From the NCBI RefSeq assembly GCF_000429465.1, contig NZ_AUBX01000009.1, positions 124,001 to 188,000 on the forward strand: a DNA stretch of 64,000 bases. Direction: 5' to 3'. Both the position numbers and the translations under genes were made by a program. Positions 7,252 to 15,726 of this stretch are shown here, piece by piece (position 1 is the stretch's first letter; each line of letters begins with the position of its first letter). The notes below the pieces were generated by a model, which saw nothing but the letters and a program-made list of their open reading frames with translations, had not been told where the DNA came from and did no database searches. Source of the DNA: Algoriphagus vanfongensis DSM 17529 (GTDB lineage Bacteria > Bacteroidota > Bacteroidia > Cytophagales > Cyclobacteriaceae).

Positions 7252-9990
7252 TCAAGGTTTCGTTAGGAATTCGTCCAGGTTCAAAAGTGCGTTGGCCACC
7301 ACCGTCATAGATGCCAATTCCGGATTGATTTTCTCAAAATTGGCTGTCATAAACTCCTGCATGGATTTTGGATTTTGCTCAAATTCTTTCTTGGACACTT
7401 GATACAAGTCCTCTAATGCTTCAAGTTTCTTTGCTGAAATCTGGGTTAGCATCAGTTTTTGATAGCCATTAGCAATTCCTTTTTGAGGGTTGGAATCTGA
7501 TTCGATCATCCATTTCCCTAATCGAGCCGCAGCTTCCAGATAGACTGGATCATTCAAAGTGACTAGGGCCTGTAAAGGAGTGTTGGTTACAATTCTATTG
7601 CTCAGGCAAACCTCCCGACTTCCTGCATCAAATGAGATGAAAGAAGGATAAGGGCTGGTTCTCTTTAGGAAAGTATAAATGCCTCTTCTGTACCGATCTT
7701 CACCTTGTGATTCATTCCAGGATTCGCCATTGTATACTGTTTGCCAAATTCCTTCTGGCTGAGGAGGCTTGACACCGGGTCCGTACATTTTGCTACTCAA
7801 AAGTCCAGAAACCGCCAGGGCCTGATCTCTGATTTGCTCGGCACTTAGTCTGATTCTTGGGCCACGAGCGTACCATTTGTTTTGTGGGTCTTGGCTGTAC
7901 AATGCTGGCGAAACCGATGAGTTTTGCTTGTAAGTTTCGGAAGTGACGATCGTTTTGATGAGCTTTTTCAAACTCCATTCGTAGTCATTCATCGTCGTCC
8001 AAGCCAAATAATTCAGCAATTCTGGATGTGATGGAGGGTCTGACTGGGTTCCCATGTCTTCTATGGAACTCACAATTCCTCTTCCGAAAAGTTGTGACCA
8101 GACTCTGTTGACCAAAGTCCTCGAAGTCAAAGGATTTTCTTTGGAAGTCAGCCAATAAGCAAAACCAAGACGGTTTCTAGGCCAATCTGGATCCCAATCA
8201 TTCAACTCAGAAGGAATGTCAGGGTCGACTTCTTGACCAAGCATCATCCAATTGCCTCTTTCAAAAACCTTGGTTTCCCGTTTCATATAATCAGGATTCT
8301 CGATCAAGATCGGAAGCTTGGTTCCATTGTAGGTGAGCAAGGATTCCCATGAGTTTTTTATTTCAGAAAATCCAGCTTGATCTTTCCCCGGCAGACTTGG
8401 AACAAAAGCAAACCAAACCAAAGCTGAAGTATTTTGTTGTGGCTTTGCATTGGGACTCACAGCAGAGATGAAAAGATCATTTCTGCCTTGAATTTCTTTG
8501 ATAGGGAAGGTGTGAATTTCATCACCCCGAGTTTTATTCAAGGTGAATTTGGTCAGGATTTCTCCCTCAGGCCCTCCGATTCGGATGGTAATTTGCGTTC
8601 CATTCAAGCCACTGCGATAGTTGAGTAGCATCTGATCTGATCCCTGAGTATCGATATTTCGGAAATAGGCTGATCCTCCATTCCAGAGTCCTAGCCATTT
8701 GGTGTCGATCAGTTCGGCTTTATCAAAATCTGTGGCAATGTGCGATTCATACTTCGGTTCGTAGAAAGTCAGGAAGTCTTCTCTCTTTCTAGCAGCTGCT
8801 TGACTCTCATTTTCCGCTACCCAATTGACAATTTTGGAGACTTCTGCTTCTCCTTTTACGTCGTAAAATCTCAGTCTCGGCTCTTCGTCGTGGGTATCTT
8901 CATCCCGGGTATTGTTGAAAAAGGCCAAGGATTCATAATATTCCTCAAAGCGTATCGGATCATAAGGATGACTATGACACTGAACACAAGCCATCGTCGT
9001 ACTTTGCCAAACCTCGTAAGTCGTGTTAACACGATCCAAAACAGCCGCTACGCGAAACTCCTCGTCCTGCGTTCCGCCTTCATCATTGTTCATGGTATTG
9101 CGGTGGAAAGCCGTAGCTGTGAGTTGCTCCTGAGTAGGGTTTGGGAGTAAATCTCCGGCTAATTGCTCAATAGTAAATACATCAAAGGGTTTGTCCTTAT
9201 TCAAAGACTGAATTACGTAGTCTCGATATGGCCAGACTGTACGAGATACATCCCGCTCGTATCCCTTAGTATCAGCGTACCTAGCCAGATCTAGCCACCA
9301 AGAGGCCCAGTTTTCACCATAGCTTGGCTGTTCTAGAAGATAGTCAACGGCTTCATTGTAGCTGATTTTTTGGTTTTGGTAAAGGTTTACTAACGAATCA
9401 GAAGGTGGAAGTCCTGTAATATCCAGCGCTGCTCTTCTCAAAAGTTTATTAGGGTCTTCTTGTGGTGAAAAACTCAGCCCTTGTTCATCCAGTTTTTCGG
9501 CAACGTAAAAATCAATAGGGTTTGGAGAGGTTGGAGCTTCATCAGAAGAAAGTCCAGCCTCTAGGATAGAGCTCTGTTGTTCGTGTTTTTGCACTTGTTC
9601 ATAAGCCCAATGTTTGCCCCAGTTTGCTCCTTGATTGATCCAGTCCTTCAAAAGGTCGATTTCTTCTTTGGAAAGTGCCGGCTTACCATAGGGCATTCTC
9701 AGTTCCGGGTCTGGATCTGAAAGCCGCTTGATCATCTCACTATTAGTGGCGTCACCAGGGATAATGGACGGATGTCCCGATTCTGTCACGGCCAGAGCCT
9801 CTTCTTCGAAAAGCAGGCTAAATCCACCACTTTTTTTGACTCCTCCATGACAGGAAATACAATGCTTATTGAGAATAGGCTTGATCTCAGTACTGTAATC
9901 GACCTTCTTTTCGGGAGCTAGTAGGTAGGCCGCTACTACTCCCAAGATCACCAGTCCAGTCGTAAAGGCTATGGTATTATTTTGGGTCAT
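7252..9990 (-). CDS. PSCyt1-DUF1549-DUF1553 multidomain cytochrome c protein
   Basis: A 912-residue protein, first gene of its operon. An N-terminal membrane segment (residues 8-25) precedes a planctomycete-type cytochrome c domain with heme site C44-I-S-C47-H48. Then come DUF1549 (about 160-365), containing a second heme site CVQCH near residue 337, a central beta-rich part, and DUF1553 (about 600-880, beginning near WLTSKENPLTSRTLVNRVW). This domain order is standard for PSD1/PSCyt1 proteins of Planctomycetes and some marine Bacteroidota. They often occur near carbohydrate or sulfatase genes, but no activity is established. The protein probably faces the periplasm and exchanges electrons with the 3502-4884 product. 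Confidence 0.9.
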   Translation of the reverse strand: MTQNNTIAFTTGLVILGVVAAYLLAPEKKVDYSTEIKPILNKHCISCHGGVKKSGGFSLLFEEEALAVTESGHPSIIPGDATNSEMIKRLSDPDPELRMPYGKPALSKEEIDLLKDWINQGANWGKHWAYEQVQKHEQQSSILEAGLSSDEAPTSPNPIDFYVAEKLDEQGLSFSPQEDPNKLLRRAALDITGLPPSDSLVNLYQNQKISYNEAVDYLLEQPSYGENWASWWLDLARYADTKGYERDVSRTVWPYRDYVIQSLNKDKPFDVFTIEQLAGDLLPNPTQEQLTATAFHRNTMNNDEGGTQDEEFRVAAVLDRVNTTYEVWQSTTMACVQCHSHPYDPIRFEEYYESLAFFNNTRDEDTHDEEPRLRFYDVKGEAEVSKIVNWVAENESQAAARKREDFLTFYEPKYESHIATDFDKAELIDTKWLGLWNGGSAYFRNIDTQGSDQMLLNYRSGLNGTQITIRIGGPEGEILTKFTLNKTRGDEIHTFPIKEIQGRNDLFISAVSPNAKPQQNTSALVWFAFVPSLPGKDQAGFSEIKNSWESLLTYNGTKLPILIENPDYMKRETKVFERGNWMMLGQEVDPDIPSELNDWDPDWPRNRLGFAYWLTSKENPLTSRTLVNRVWSQLFGRGIVSSIEDMGTQSDPPSHPELLNYLAWTTMNDYEWSLKKLIKTIVTSETYKQNSSVSPALYSQDPQNKWYARGPRIRLSAEQIRDQALAVSGLLSSKMYGPGVKPPQPEGIWQTVYNGESWNESQGEDRYRRGIYTFLKRTSPYPSFISFDAGSREVCLSNRIVTNTPLQALVTLNDPVYLEAAARLGKWMIESDSNPQKGIANGYQKLMLTQISAKKLEALEDLYQVSKKEFEQNPKSMQEFMTANFEKINPELASMTVVANALLNLDEFLTKP

Positions 9991-10063
9991 AAAGATGGAT
10001 TCTCTTTTCAGGGAACCGAAAAATAGGCAAATTGCCCTAAGTCAAAAAGCTTTTTCAACAAAA

Positions 10064-10089
10064 AAGCCCGAATTGGTGTTTTCGGGCTT
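10064..10089 (-). terminator. tdh: Terminator downstream of tdh
   Basis: A 9-bp perfect stem (AAGCCCGAA at 10064-10072, TTCGGGCTT at 10081-10089) with an 8-base loop. On the minus strand it is followed by a run of T residues, and it lies just after the tdh stop. It isolates tdh from the cytochrome operon downstream. Confidence 0.8.
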
Positions 10090-10097
10090 CGTTGCTT

Positions 10098-11045
10098 TTA
10101 AAATTTAAAGTTGGGTAGATTTTCCAAAATATCTTTGGTCATCTCGTCCAGATCAAAATCCGGCTTCCAGCCCCAATCCTTTCTTGCGCAGCTGTCATCG
10201 ATGCTATCAGGCCAGCTGTCTGCGATACCCTGACGGAAATCAGGTTGGTATTCTATCTCAAAATCAGGATGGAATTTCAAGATGCTTTCATAGATCGCCT
10301 TTGGATCAAAGCTCATACCTGAAAGATTATAACTGGATCTGATTTTCACTGATTCTGATGGAGCATGCATCAGATCCAATGTAGCTTTGATAGCATCTGG
10401 CATGTACATCATCGGTAGAGAACTGTCTTCCCTTAGAAAGCAGGTGAATTTCTCTCCAGCCAAAGCTTTGTGATAGATGTCTACCGCATAATCGGTCGTG
10501 CCACCACCTGGTAGAGATTTGTATCCGATCAGCCCTGGATAGCGAAGGCTTCGCACATCTACACCATATTTTTGGAAATAGTATTCACACCACCTTTCTC
10601 CTGCTTGCTTTGAAATGCCATACACGGTATTGGGCTCTTTGACGCAATACTGAGGCGTATTGATTTTGGGTGTATTGGGACCAAATACTGCAATAGAAGA
10701 AGGCCAGTAGACTTTTTCCATTTTAAACTCTCTTGCCATTTCCAGCACAAAGAGCAAGCTATCCATGTTGAGGTCCCAAGCGAAAAGTGGTTTTTTCTCT
10801 CCCACTGCTGAAAGTACAGCCGCTAGGTGATATACCTGCTTGATCCCTTCTTTTTGGATCAATTCTTTGGCTTTCGCTTGATCCATAATATCCAAAGCCT
10901 CAAATCTGCAGTAATCAAATTTTGATCTGGCGGATTCGTGGAGATCTGTGGCAATCACCTGATCCCCACCGTAGATATCACTCAATGATTTTGTCAATTC
11001 TGATCCAAGCTGACCAGCCGCACCGATTACCAGTATTTTTTCCAT
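10098..11045 (-). CDS. tdh: L-threonine 3-dehydrogenase, short-chain (epimerase-like) type
   Basis: A 315-residue extended short-chain dehydrogenase. The NAD-binding GAAGQLG motif is at residues 8-14, and YGISK holds the catalytic Tyr and Lys. SSIAVFGPNTPK and GGGTTDYAVDIYHKAL are characteristic of the GalE-like threonine dehydrogenases known from Flavobacterium, rather than of plain UDP-glucose epimerases. It oxidises L-threonine to 2-amino-3-ketobutyrate with NAD in the cytoplasm. The divergent neighbour is kbl, the next enzyme, which strongly supports the call. The two genes are separated by 139 bases that hold candidate promoters and a leader hairpin. Confidence 0.9.
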   Translation of the reverse strand: MEKILVIGAAGQLGSELTKSLSDIYGGDQVIATDLHESARSKFDYCRFEALDIMDQAKAKELIQKEGIKQVYHLAAVLSAVGEKKPLFAWDLNMDSLLFVLEMAREFKMEKVYWPSSIAVFGPNTPKINTPQYCVKEPNTVYGISKQAGERWCEYYFQKYGVDVRSLRYPGLIGYKSLPGGGTTDYAVDIYHKALAGEKFTCFLREDSSLPMMYMPDAIKATLDLMHAPSESVKIRSSYNLSGMSFDPKAIYESILKFHPDFEIEYQPDFRQGIADSWPDSIDDSCARKDWGWKPDFDLDEMTKDILENLPNFKF

Positions 11046-11061
11046 CGAAGGGAGATTAAAT

Positions 11062-11085
11062 AGCCCGACATCCTTCCCGGGCTTT
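11062..11085 (-). promoter_or_regulatory. GC-rich hairpin in the tdh 5' leader
   Basis: AGCCCG at 11062-11067 pairs with CGGGCT at 11080-11085 across a 12-base loop, only 17 bases upstream of the tdh ATG. If tdh starts from the candidate promoter near 11110-11136 the hairpin lies in its leader. On the plus strand it is followed by TTTTGTTT and would resemble a terminator, although no plus-strand gene ends here. Confidence 0.4.
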
Positions 11086-11089
11086 TGTT

Positions 11090-11097
11090 TATATTTG
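11090..11097 (+). promoter_or_regulatory. Candidate -7 element upstream of kbl
   Basis: TATATTTG matches the TAnnTTTG -7 consensus of Bacteroidota sigma-A, 87 bases before the kbl ATG. I do not see a TTG -33 box at normal spacing, so the assignment is weak. Confidence 0.3.
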
Positions 11098-11109
11098 GAT
11101 TTGCTTGCG

Positions 11110-11136
11110 CAAAAGTATAAAAAATCAGAGGGTCAA
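11110..11136 (-). promoter_or_regulatory. Candidate promoter for tdh
   Basis: On the minus strand TACTTTTG (11117 to 11110) matches TAnnTTTG, and TTG at 11136-11134 lies 16 bases upstream, one base below the usual spacing. Initiation near 11104 would give a leader of about 58 bases that includes the 11062-11085 hairpin. Confidence 0.4.
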
Positions 11137-11184
11137 AAAGTCTTTTGATCTATGGAAACCGAAATTAATTAACCTCTTTTTATC

Positions 11185-12381
11185 ATGTACGATCAGATCA
11201 AACCCAAATTGGAAGCAGAAATCCAATCCATCAAAGACGCAGGTCTTTTTAAAAATGAGCGGGTTATCACATCTCCCCAAGCTGCAGAAATCACCATTAC
11301 AGGCGGTAAATCCGTGTTGAATTTCTGTGCCAATAATTACCTAGGCCTGTCTTCCCATCCCAAGGTGATAGAAGCAGCCAAGGCTGCGATTGACACGCAT
11401 GGATTTGGAATGTCTTCGGTTCGGTTTATCTGTGGTACTCAGGATATTCACAAGCAATTGGAGCAGAAGATTTCCGAGTTTTTGGGTACAGAAGATACCA
11501 TTCTATATGCTGCTGCCTTCGATGCGAATGGGGGTGTATTTGAACCCCTATTGGGACCAGAAGATGCGATCATTTCTGATGCTCTGAATCATGCTTCCAT
11601 CATCGATGGAGTGAGGCTTTGCAAGGCCATGAGATTTCGCTATGAGCATAATAACATGGAGGATCTGGAGACGCAGCTGAAAGACGCAGTTGCCAAAGGA
11701 GCCAAGCAAAAAATTATCGTTACGGATGGTGTATTTTCTATGGATGGTACCATCGCGCAATTGGATAAAATCGTAGCTCTCGCCGAAAAATACGAAGCTT
11801 TGGTGATGTCAGATGAGTGTCACTCCACGGGATTCATGGGTAAAACCGGTCGTGGTGTACATGAGCATTGTGATGTGATGGGTAAGATGGATATCATCAC
11901 GGGTACTTTGGGGAAAGCTCTGGGAGGTGCTTCAGGTGGATTTACTTCTGGCAAGAAGGAGATTATCGAATTGCTTCGTCAGCGATCTAGACCTTATCTA
12001 TTTTCCAATACGCTAGCGCCTTCTATCACTGGGGCCTCAATTGCTGTTTTTGATCTGTTGACAGAGACGACTGAGTTAAGAGATAAGCTGGAGGAAAATA
12101 CACTTTACTTCAGAGAAAAAATGACTGCTGCCGGTTTCGATATCAAGCCAGGTACGCATCCTATCGTGCCGGTAATGCTCTACGATGCAGTATTGTCACA
12201 GCAAATGGCTGAAAAACTATTGGAAAAAGGAATCTATGTGATTGGTTTCTACTATCCTGTAGTCCCAAAAGGACAGGCTAGAATTCGGGTTCAGATTTCT
12301 GCAGGACATGACAGAGGACATTTGGATCAGGCAATAGAAGCCTTTACTGAAGTTGGAAAAGAGTTGGGTGTGATTAGTTAA
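11185..12381 (+). CDS. kbl: Glycine C-acetyltransferase (2-amino-3-ketobutyrate CoA ligase)
   Basis: A 398-residue PLP enzyme of the alpha-oxoamine synthase family. It cleaves 2-amino-3-ketobutyrate with CoA to glycine and acetyl-CoA. Visible marks are [14 protein letters not shown] near the N terminus, [26 protein letters not shown], and the PLP lysine K244 in [13 protein letters not shown]. The length matches the family. It is divergent from tdh, whose product is its substrate, so the pair forms the complete threonine-to-glycine route. A very strong terminator follows. Confidence 0.95.
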   Translation: MYDQIKPKLEAEIQSIKDAGLFKNERVITSPQAAEITITGGKSVLNFCANNYLGLSSHPKVIEAAKAAIDTHGFGMSSVRFICGTQDIHKQLEQKISEFLGTEDTILYAAAFDANGGVFEPLLGPEDAIISDALNHASIIDGVRLCKAMRFRYEHNNMEDLETQLKDAVAKGAKQKIIVTDGVFSMDGTIAQLDKIVALAEKYEALVMSDECHSTGFMGKTGRGVHEHCDVMGKMDIITGTLGKALGGASGGFTSGKKEIIELLRQRSRPYLFSNTLAPSITGASIAVFDLLTETTELRDKLEENTLYFREKMTAAGFDIKPGTHPIVPVMLYDAVLSQQMAEKLLEKGIYVIGFYYPVVPKGQARIRVQISAGHDRGHLDQAIEAFTEVGKELGVIS

Positions 12382-12401
12382 ACTCTCAATTGAAGAACAT
12401 C

Positions 12402-12441
12402 AAAAAAGCCGGAATTCATTGACTTGAATTCCGGCTTTTTT
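12402..12441. terminator. Strong bidirectional terminator between kbl and the DUF5715-like gene
   Basis: A perfect 17-bp inverted repeat (12402-12418 with 12425-12441, core GCCGGAATTC) around the 6-base loop TTGACT, with A-tract on the left and T-tract on the right. It can end transcription from both convergent genes. Confidence 0.9.
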
Positions 12442-12456
12442 TGTGAAACTTGAGTA

Positions 12457-13179
12457 CTATCGAACAGTGACGTGATAGCAGCTTTGCTTTCTTTCTTTGA
12501 TGAAAAAGATTTTATCTTCTTTTTCAAATTCTTTTAGTATGGTTTCCAGCTTGCGCTGTTTTTTGCCATTCCAACTTTTCTTTCCGTTGAATCGAATGTA
12601 AGAGATGTCAAAGGAAACTCCATAAGAATGCGAACTGACACCTGATGTGGCGTTTCTATTTCTTTTCCGAAGACTGGATTGCTGCTCAGGAGTACGCGTG
12701 ACTGAAGTAATGGTGAAATAACTGTCGCCATCGGTTAAAGTCTGGAAGGCTATGCCTAATTCCTCTAAAATTACTTTGGAGTATGGGGTGATGTAAGGAT
12801 GGCTATGTGTCAGAGGCATTACTTCGTAACCTGTACCTTTGTCTACCAAGACCAGTTTCTCTTCTTCGATCAGGTTTTTGAAATGATTGTTGTCCTCGAT
12901 TAATCCAAATCCATTATGTTCGGCAGCATACAAGTGCTTGTCATATTCTTTAGTAATCAGATTTTTAGGGATAGGAGGGACGACTCGAGGCATCGGAACT
13001 TCTATCTCGATCGGTTGGATTTTTTCTGGCTTTACAGGTGCTTCTGTGACAGAGGTAAGGGTAGAATAGGTTTCTTTCAGTTGTTTTTTCAACTCCGGCA
13101 TATAGGCTTGGGTGGCCCAAGCTCCGGCTGAAAAGAGTACTACGAATGCTGTAATTTGAATGAAAGGAGGTCTTTTCAT
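12457..13179 (-). CDS. M15-type DD-peptidase-like protein (DUF5715-like)
   Basis: A 240-residue protein with an N-terminal signal anchor (IQITAFVVLFSAGAWA) and a proline-rich linker up to about residue 70. The C-terminal domain resembles the Hedgehog/D-Ala-D-Ala peptidase fold: TSVTRTPEQQSSLRKRN, then SSHSYGVSFDIS with the likely zinc ligands His and Asp, and CYHVTVR at the very end with the third His. A peptidoglycan carboxypeptidase or crosslink-trimming role in the periplasm is plausible from fold. It is a lone gene, convergent with kbl, and 223 bases from cdaA. Confidence 0.7.
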   Translation of the reverse strand: MKRPPFIQITAFVVLFSAGAWATQAYMPELKKQLKETYSTLTSVTEAPVKPEKIQPIEIEVPMPRVVPPIPKNLITKEYDKHLYAAEHNGFGLIEDNNHFKNLIEEEKLVLVDKGTGYEVMPLTHSHPYITPYSKVILEELGIAFQTLTDGDSYFTITSVTRTPEQQSSLRKRNRNATSGVSSHSYGVSFDISYIRFNGKKSWNGKKQRKLETILKEFEKEDKIFFIKERKQSCYHVTVR

Positions 13180-13373
13180 TGATTAGTTGAAATCCTAATT
13201 ATTATTTAGTCAATGATTTTCTGTGTGAAGCAAAGATTAATCCAGACTAGCAATGAGGGATGAAATAGCTGAGAAAAATCCAACTCTCTACAAATAAGAA
13301 ACGATAACTTGACCTTTTTCTGAGTCAATTCCCAAAAAAAATATCCTTGGGGTCAAAAGATTATATGGGAGGT

Positions 13374-13396
13374 AAGATAGGGAAGAGGCCTATCTT
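13374..13396 (-). terminator. Possible weak terminator after cdaA
   Basis: An 8-bp perfect stem (AAGATAGG at 13374-13381, CCTATCTT at 13389-13396) with a 7-base loop, starting 7 bases past the cdaA stop on the minus strand. No real T-run follows, so it may be only an RNA 3' end or a pause site. I see nothing else in the 13180-13402 gap. Confidence 0.4.
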
Positions 13397-13402
13397 GTTT
13401 AA

Positions 13403-14284
13403 TTAGGAAGTGGGTTTGGTAGTCATGGCCATCTTTCTCCTTTTGTTCATTTCGTAATCAGAAAGATTTTCAAAGCGTGGATCCACATCTACCGTGTTGA
13501 GATAATCATTGAGGATTTCCCGAACTTCCTGAAAGGACATATTATGCAGGACTTTTCCATTTTTTGCCATGGAAATCTGGCCAGTTTCTTCGGAAACTAT
13601 CAAAATAATGGCATCTGTCGCCTCAGACATACCGATACCAGCGCGATGTCGCAATCCAAACTGCGCTGGAACTTCTCGCTCTGTCACAGGGAGGATACAT
13701 CTGGCTGCTTTGATCTTGCCGTTGTGAATGATCACTGCGCCATCATGAAGGGGACTATACTTATTGAAAATGGAAACCAAAAGCCGCTTGGAAAGCTCGG
13801 CATCCAAAATATCCCCACTTTCTGCATAGAACTTCAGCTCTGTGCTTTTTGATATGACCATCAACGCCCCTGTATTGGATCCTGCCAAGGTTTTAGACGC
13901 ATCGATTATGGGACTGATATTGAATGATTCGTTATCTTTTTTTCTCCAGAAAAACAGAATATCTCTCCAGACATTGTCATCAGACAAAAAGGAGGATCTT
14001 CCTATCAGGAGTAAAAACTTGCGAATCTCAGGTGCAAAAATGATAATCGCTGCAATCACCCCTACACCCATGAATTCCCCCAAAATATTGGAGAGGAGCT
14101 CCATTCTCAGAGCTCTAACTAATAAATAAATCAGGTAGATGGATAGAAATCCCAAAAAGATCTTGATGGCGACACTTCCCTTCAGCAACTTGTACACCTG
14201 ATACAATAGGAATGACACCAACGCAATATCGATCATATTGACGATGGATATCTCCAAGAATCCTATTTTAAAAAGTAATGTCAA
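13403..14284 (-). CDS. cdaA: Diadenylate cyclase
   Basis: A 293-residue membrane cyclase that makes cyclic di-AMP from two ATP. About three N-terminal membrane helices (residues 10-80) are followed by the DisA_N catalytic domain. The signature DGA (SPLHDGAVIIHNG) and RHR (FGLRHRAGIGMSE) motifs are intact. The start is TTG, overlapping the folP stop as TTGA; the peptide from it (LLFKIGFLEI) aligns with the usual Bacteroidota CdaA start. The folP-cdaA pairing is common in this phylum. No CdaR-like YbbR gene follows here, only the DD-peptidase-like gene after a gap. Confidence 0.93.
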   Translation of the reverse strand: MTLLFKIGFLEISIVNMIDIALVSFLLYQVYKLLKGSVAIKIFLGFLSIYLIYLLVRALRMELLSNILGEFMGVGVIAAIIIFAPEIRKFLLLIGRSSFLSDDNVWRDILFFWRKKDNESFNISPIIDASKTLAGSNTGALMVISKSTELKFYAESGDILDAELSKRLLVSIFNKYSPLHDGAVIIHNGKIKAARCILPVTEREVPAQFGLRHRAGIGMSEATDAIILIVSEETGQISMAKNGKVLHNMSFQEVREILNDYLNTVDVDPRFENLSDYEMNKRRKMAMTTKPTS

Positions 14285-15165
14285 GCGTAAAGTTGTTTAT
14301 ATAATTTCAGGGTTTCGTTTGCTTCTTTAACGTCATGTACTCTCAGGATGTTAGCTCCTTGGGTGAGCGCCACCATATTGAGGGCGGTAGTACCATTCAG
14401 AGCTGCCGTAGGATCGCAATCCAAAAGCTTATAAATCATGGATTTTCTCGAAAGTCCGGCCAAAATCGGAAAACCGAGAGCTTTGAAAATATTTAGATTT
14501 TTTAGCAGAAAGTAATTCTGTTCCAGATTTTTTGAAAAACCAAAACCTGGGTCAATAATTACATCTTTGATGCCAAACTTTCTTATTACATCCAGTTTTT
14601 CTGCGAAATAGTTCAAAATTTCAGGTAGAAAATCAGAATATTCTGTTTTCGTCTGCATAGTTTGAGGATTTCCTCTCATATGCATCAAGATATATGGCAC
14701 GTCCAGTTCTGCTACGGTTTCCAACATCTTTGTGTCCATTTGGGCGCCGGAAATATCATTGACCAAATGAGCTCCTGCTTGCACAGCCTGTCGAGCCACC
14801 TCAGAGCGAAATGTATCTACAGAGATCAAAACGTTAGGAAATGCCTCCTGAATCCACTCAATAGGTCGGACCACCCGCTCTAACTCTTCCTTTTCACTCA
14901 CCACGTCGGCTCCTGGCCTACTGCTGTATCCGCCGATATCTAAAATAGATGCCCCATCTTCTATCAGTTTGGATGCCTTTGTCAAGATATTTTCCTGCGA
15001 AGGAAGAATTCTACTTTGGTCAAAAAATGAATCCGGGGTGGTGTTTACTATCCCCATTATCTGCGGTTCTTCCCAAACTATCAGCCTTCCCTTGATTTGA
15101 AGTGTATATTTTTGAGGAAATAATTTATCTTCGATCACAGAAGAAATGCCGCCGGCGCTGAACAT
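14281..15165 (-). CDS. folP: Dihydropteroate synthase
   Basis: A folate enzyme that joins p-aminobenzoate to dihydropterin pyrophosphate. The 294-residue TIM barrel shows all pterin-site motifs: IMGIVNTTPDSFFDQSR, DIGGYSSRPGA, VNDISGAQMD, DPGFGFSKN, GLSRKSM and RVHDV near the C terminus. ATG at 15165 is used, but GTG at 15138 (before IEDKLFPQKY) is a credible alternative because the first nine residues look non-conserved. The gap to the divergent DUF1599 gene is then only 15 bases, so the promoter of each must overlap the other's coding region. Confidence 0.94.
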   Translation of the reverse strand: MFSAGGISSVIEDKLFPQKYTLQIKGRLIVWEEPQIMGIVNTTPDSFFDQSRILPSQENILTKASKLIEDGASILDIGGYSSRPGADVVSEKEELERVVRPIEWIQEAFPNVLISVDTFRSEVARQAVQAGAHLVNDISGAQMDTKMLETVAELDVPYILMHMRGNPQTMQTKTEYSDFLPEILNYFAEKLDVIRKFGIKDVIIDPGFGFSKNLEQNYFLLKNLNIFKALGFPILAGLSRKSMIYKLLDCDPTAALNGTTALNMVALTQGANILRVHDVKEANETLKLYKQLYA

Positions 15166-15180
15166 TAAATTAAACTTAGA

Positions 15181-15726
15181 TTGGAAACCAAAACCAGTAA
15201 CGAATATACGGAAGTTATAGCCCGTTGTAAAGAACTATTTCGCAAGAAAACTATAGATTATGGTACAGCTTGGAGGATTTTGAGACTTTCCTCGATTACA
15301 GATCAGGTTTTTATCAAAGCTCAAAGGATTCGTTCTATTCAGGAGAAAGGCAGCCAAAAAGTAGGGGATCCAATAGTGGACGAATTTGTAGGGATCATCA
15401 ATTACTGTCTGATTGCTCTGCTTCAGATCAGTTTTGCTGAAGATGAAAGGATGGAAATTTCTTTTGAAGATTTGGAGCCAGTTTATGATCGCTGGGTGAA
15501 AGATACCAAGGCGCTTTTGGAAAATAAAAATCATGACTACGGTGAAGCCTGGAGAGAGATGCGTGTCAGTTCTATGACCGATATAGTCTTGATGAAGCTT
15601 TTGAGAGTGAAGCAAATTGAAGACAATCAAGGAAAAACCTTAGTGTCCGAAGGCATTGAGGCCAACTATCAGGACATGATCAACTACTCCGTATTCTGTC
15701 TTATCAAACTCGATTATCATGGTTAA
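15181..15726 (+). CDS. DUF1599 domain protein
   Basis: A 181-residue soluble protein made of two related halves. Each half carries a similar block: RKKTIDYGTAWRILRLSSITDQ near residue 20 (quoted in part as DYGTAWRILR) and NKNHDYGEAWREMRVSSMTD near residue 118 (DYGEAWREMR). This duplication is the DUF1599 hallmark. The function is unknown, though the fold may be related to the all-alpha NTP pyrophosphatases. The start codon is TTG; no ATG exists upstream in frame and family members begin at this point. It overlaps the DoxX gene by 8 bases and probably forms an operon with it and aroK. Confidence 0.85.
   Translation: METKTSNEYTEVIARCKELFRKKTIDYGTAWRILRLSSITDQVFIKAQRIRSIQEKGSQKVGDPIVDEFVGIINYCLIALLQISFAEDERMEISFEDLEPVYDRWVKDTKALLENKNHDYGEAWREMRVSSMTDIVLMKLLRVKQIEDNQGKTLVSEGIEANYQDMINYSVFCLIKLDYHG

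Noticed and set aside
10026..10036. Operator-like GGCAA-a-TTGCC upstream of the DUF1553 gene
   Set aside because: Five-base arms are expected by chance at this frequency, and no matching site is seen elsewhere in the window.
13310..13355. Long-range inverted repeat TTGACC...GGTCAA after the DD-peptidase-like gene
   Set aside because: Six-base arms with a 36-base AT-rich loop are weak and probably chance.
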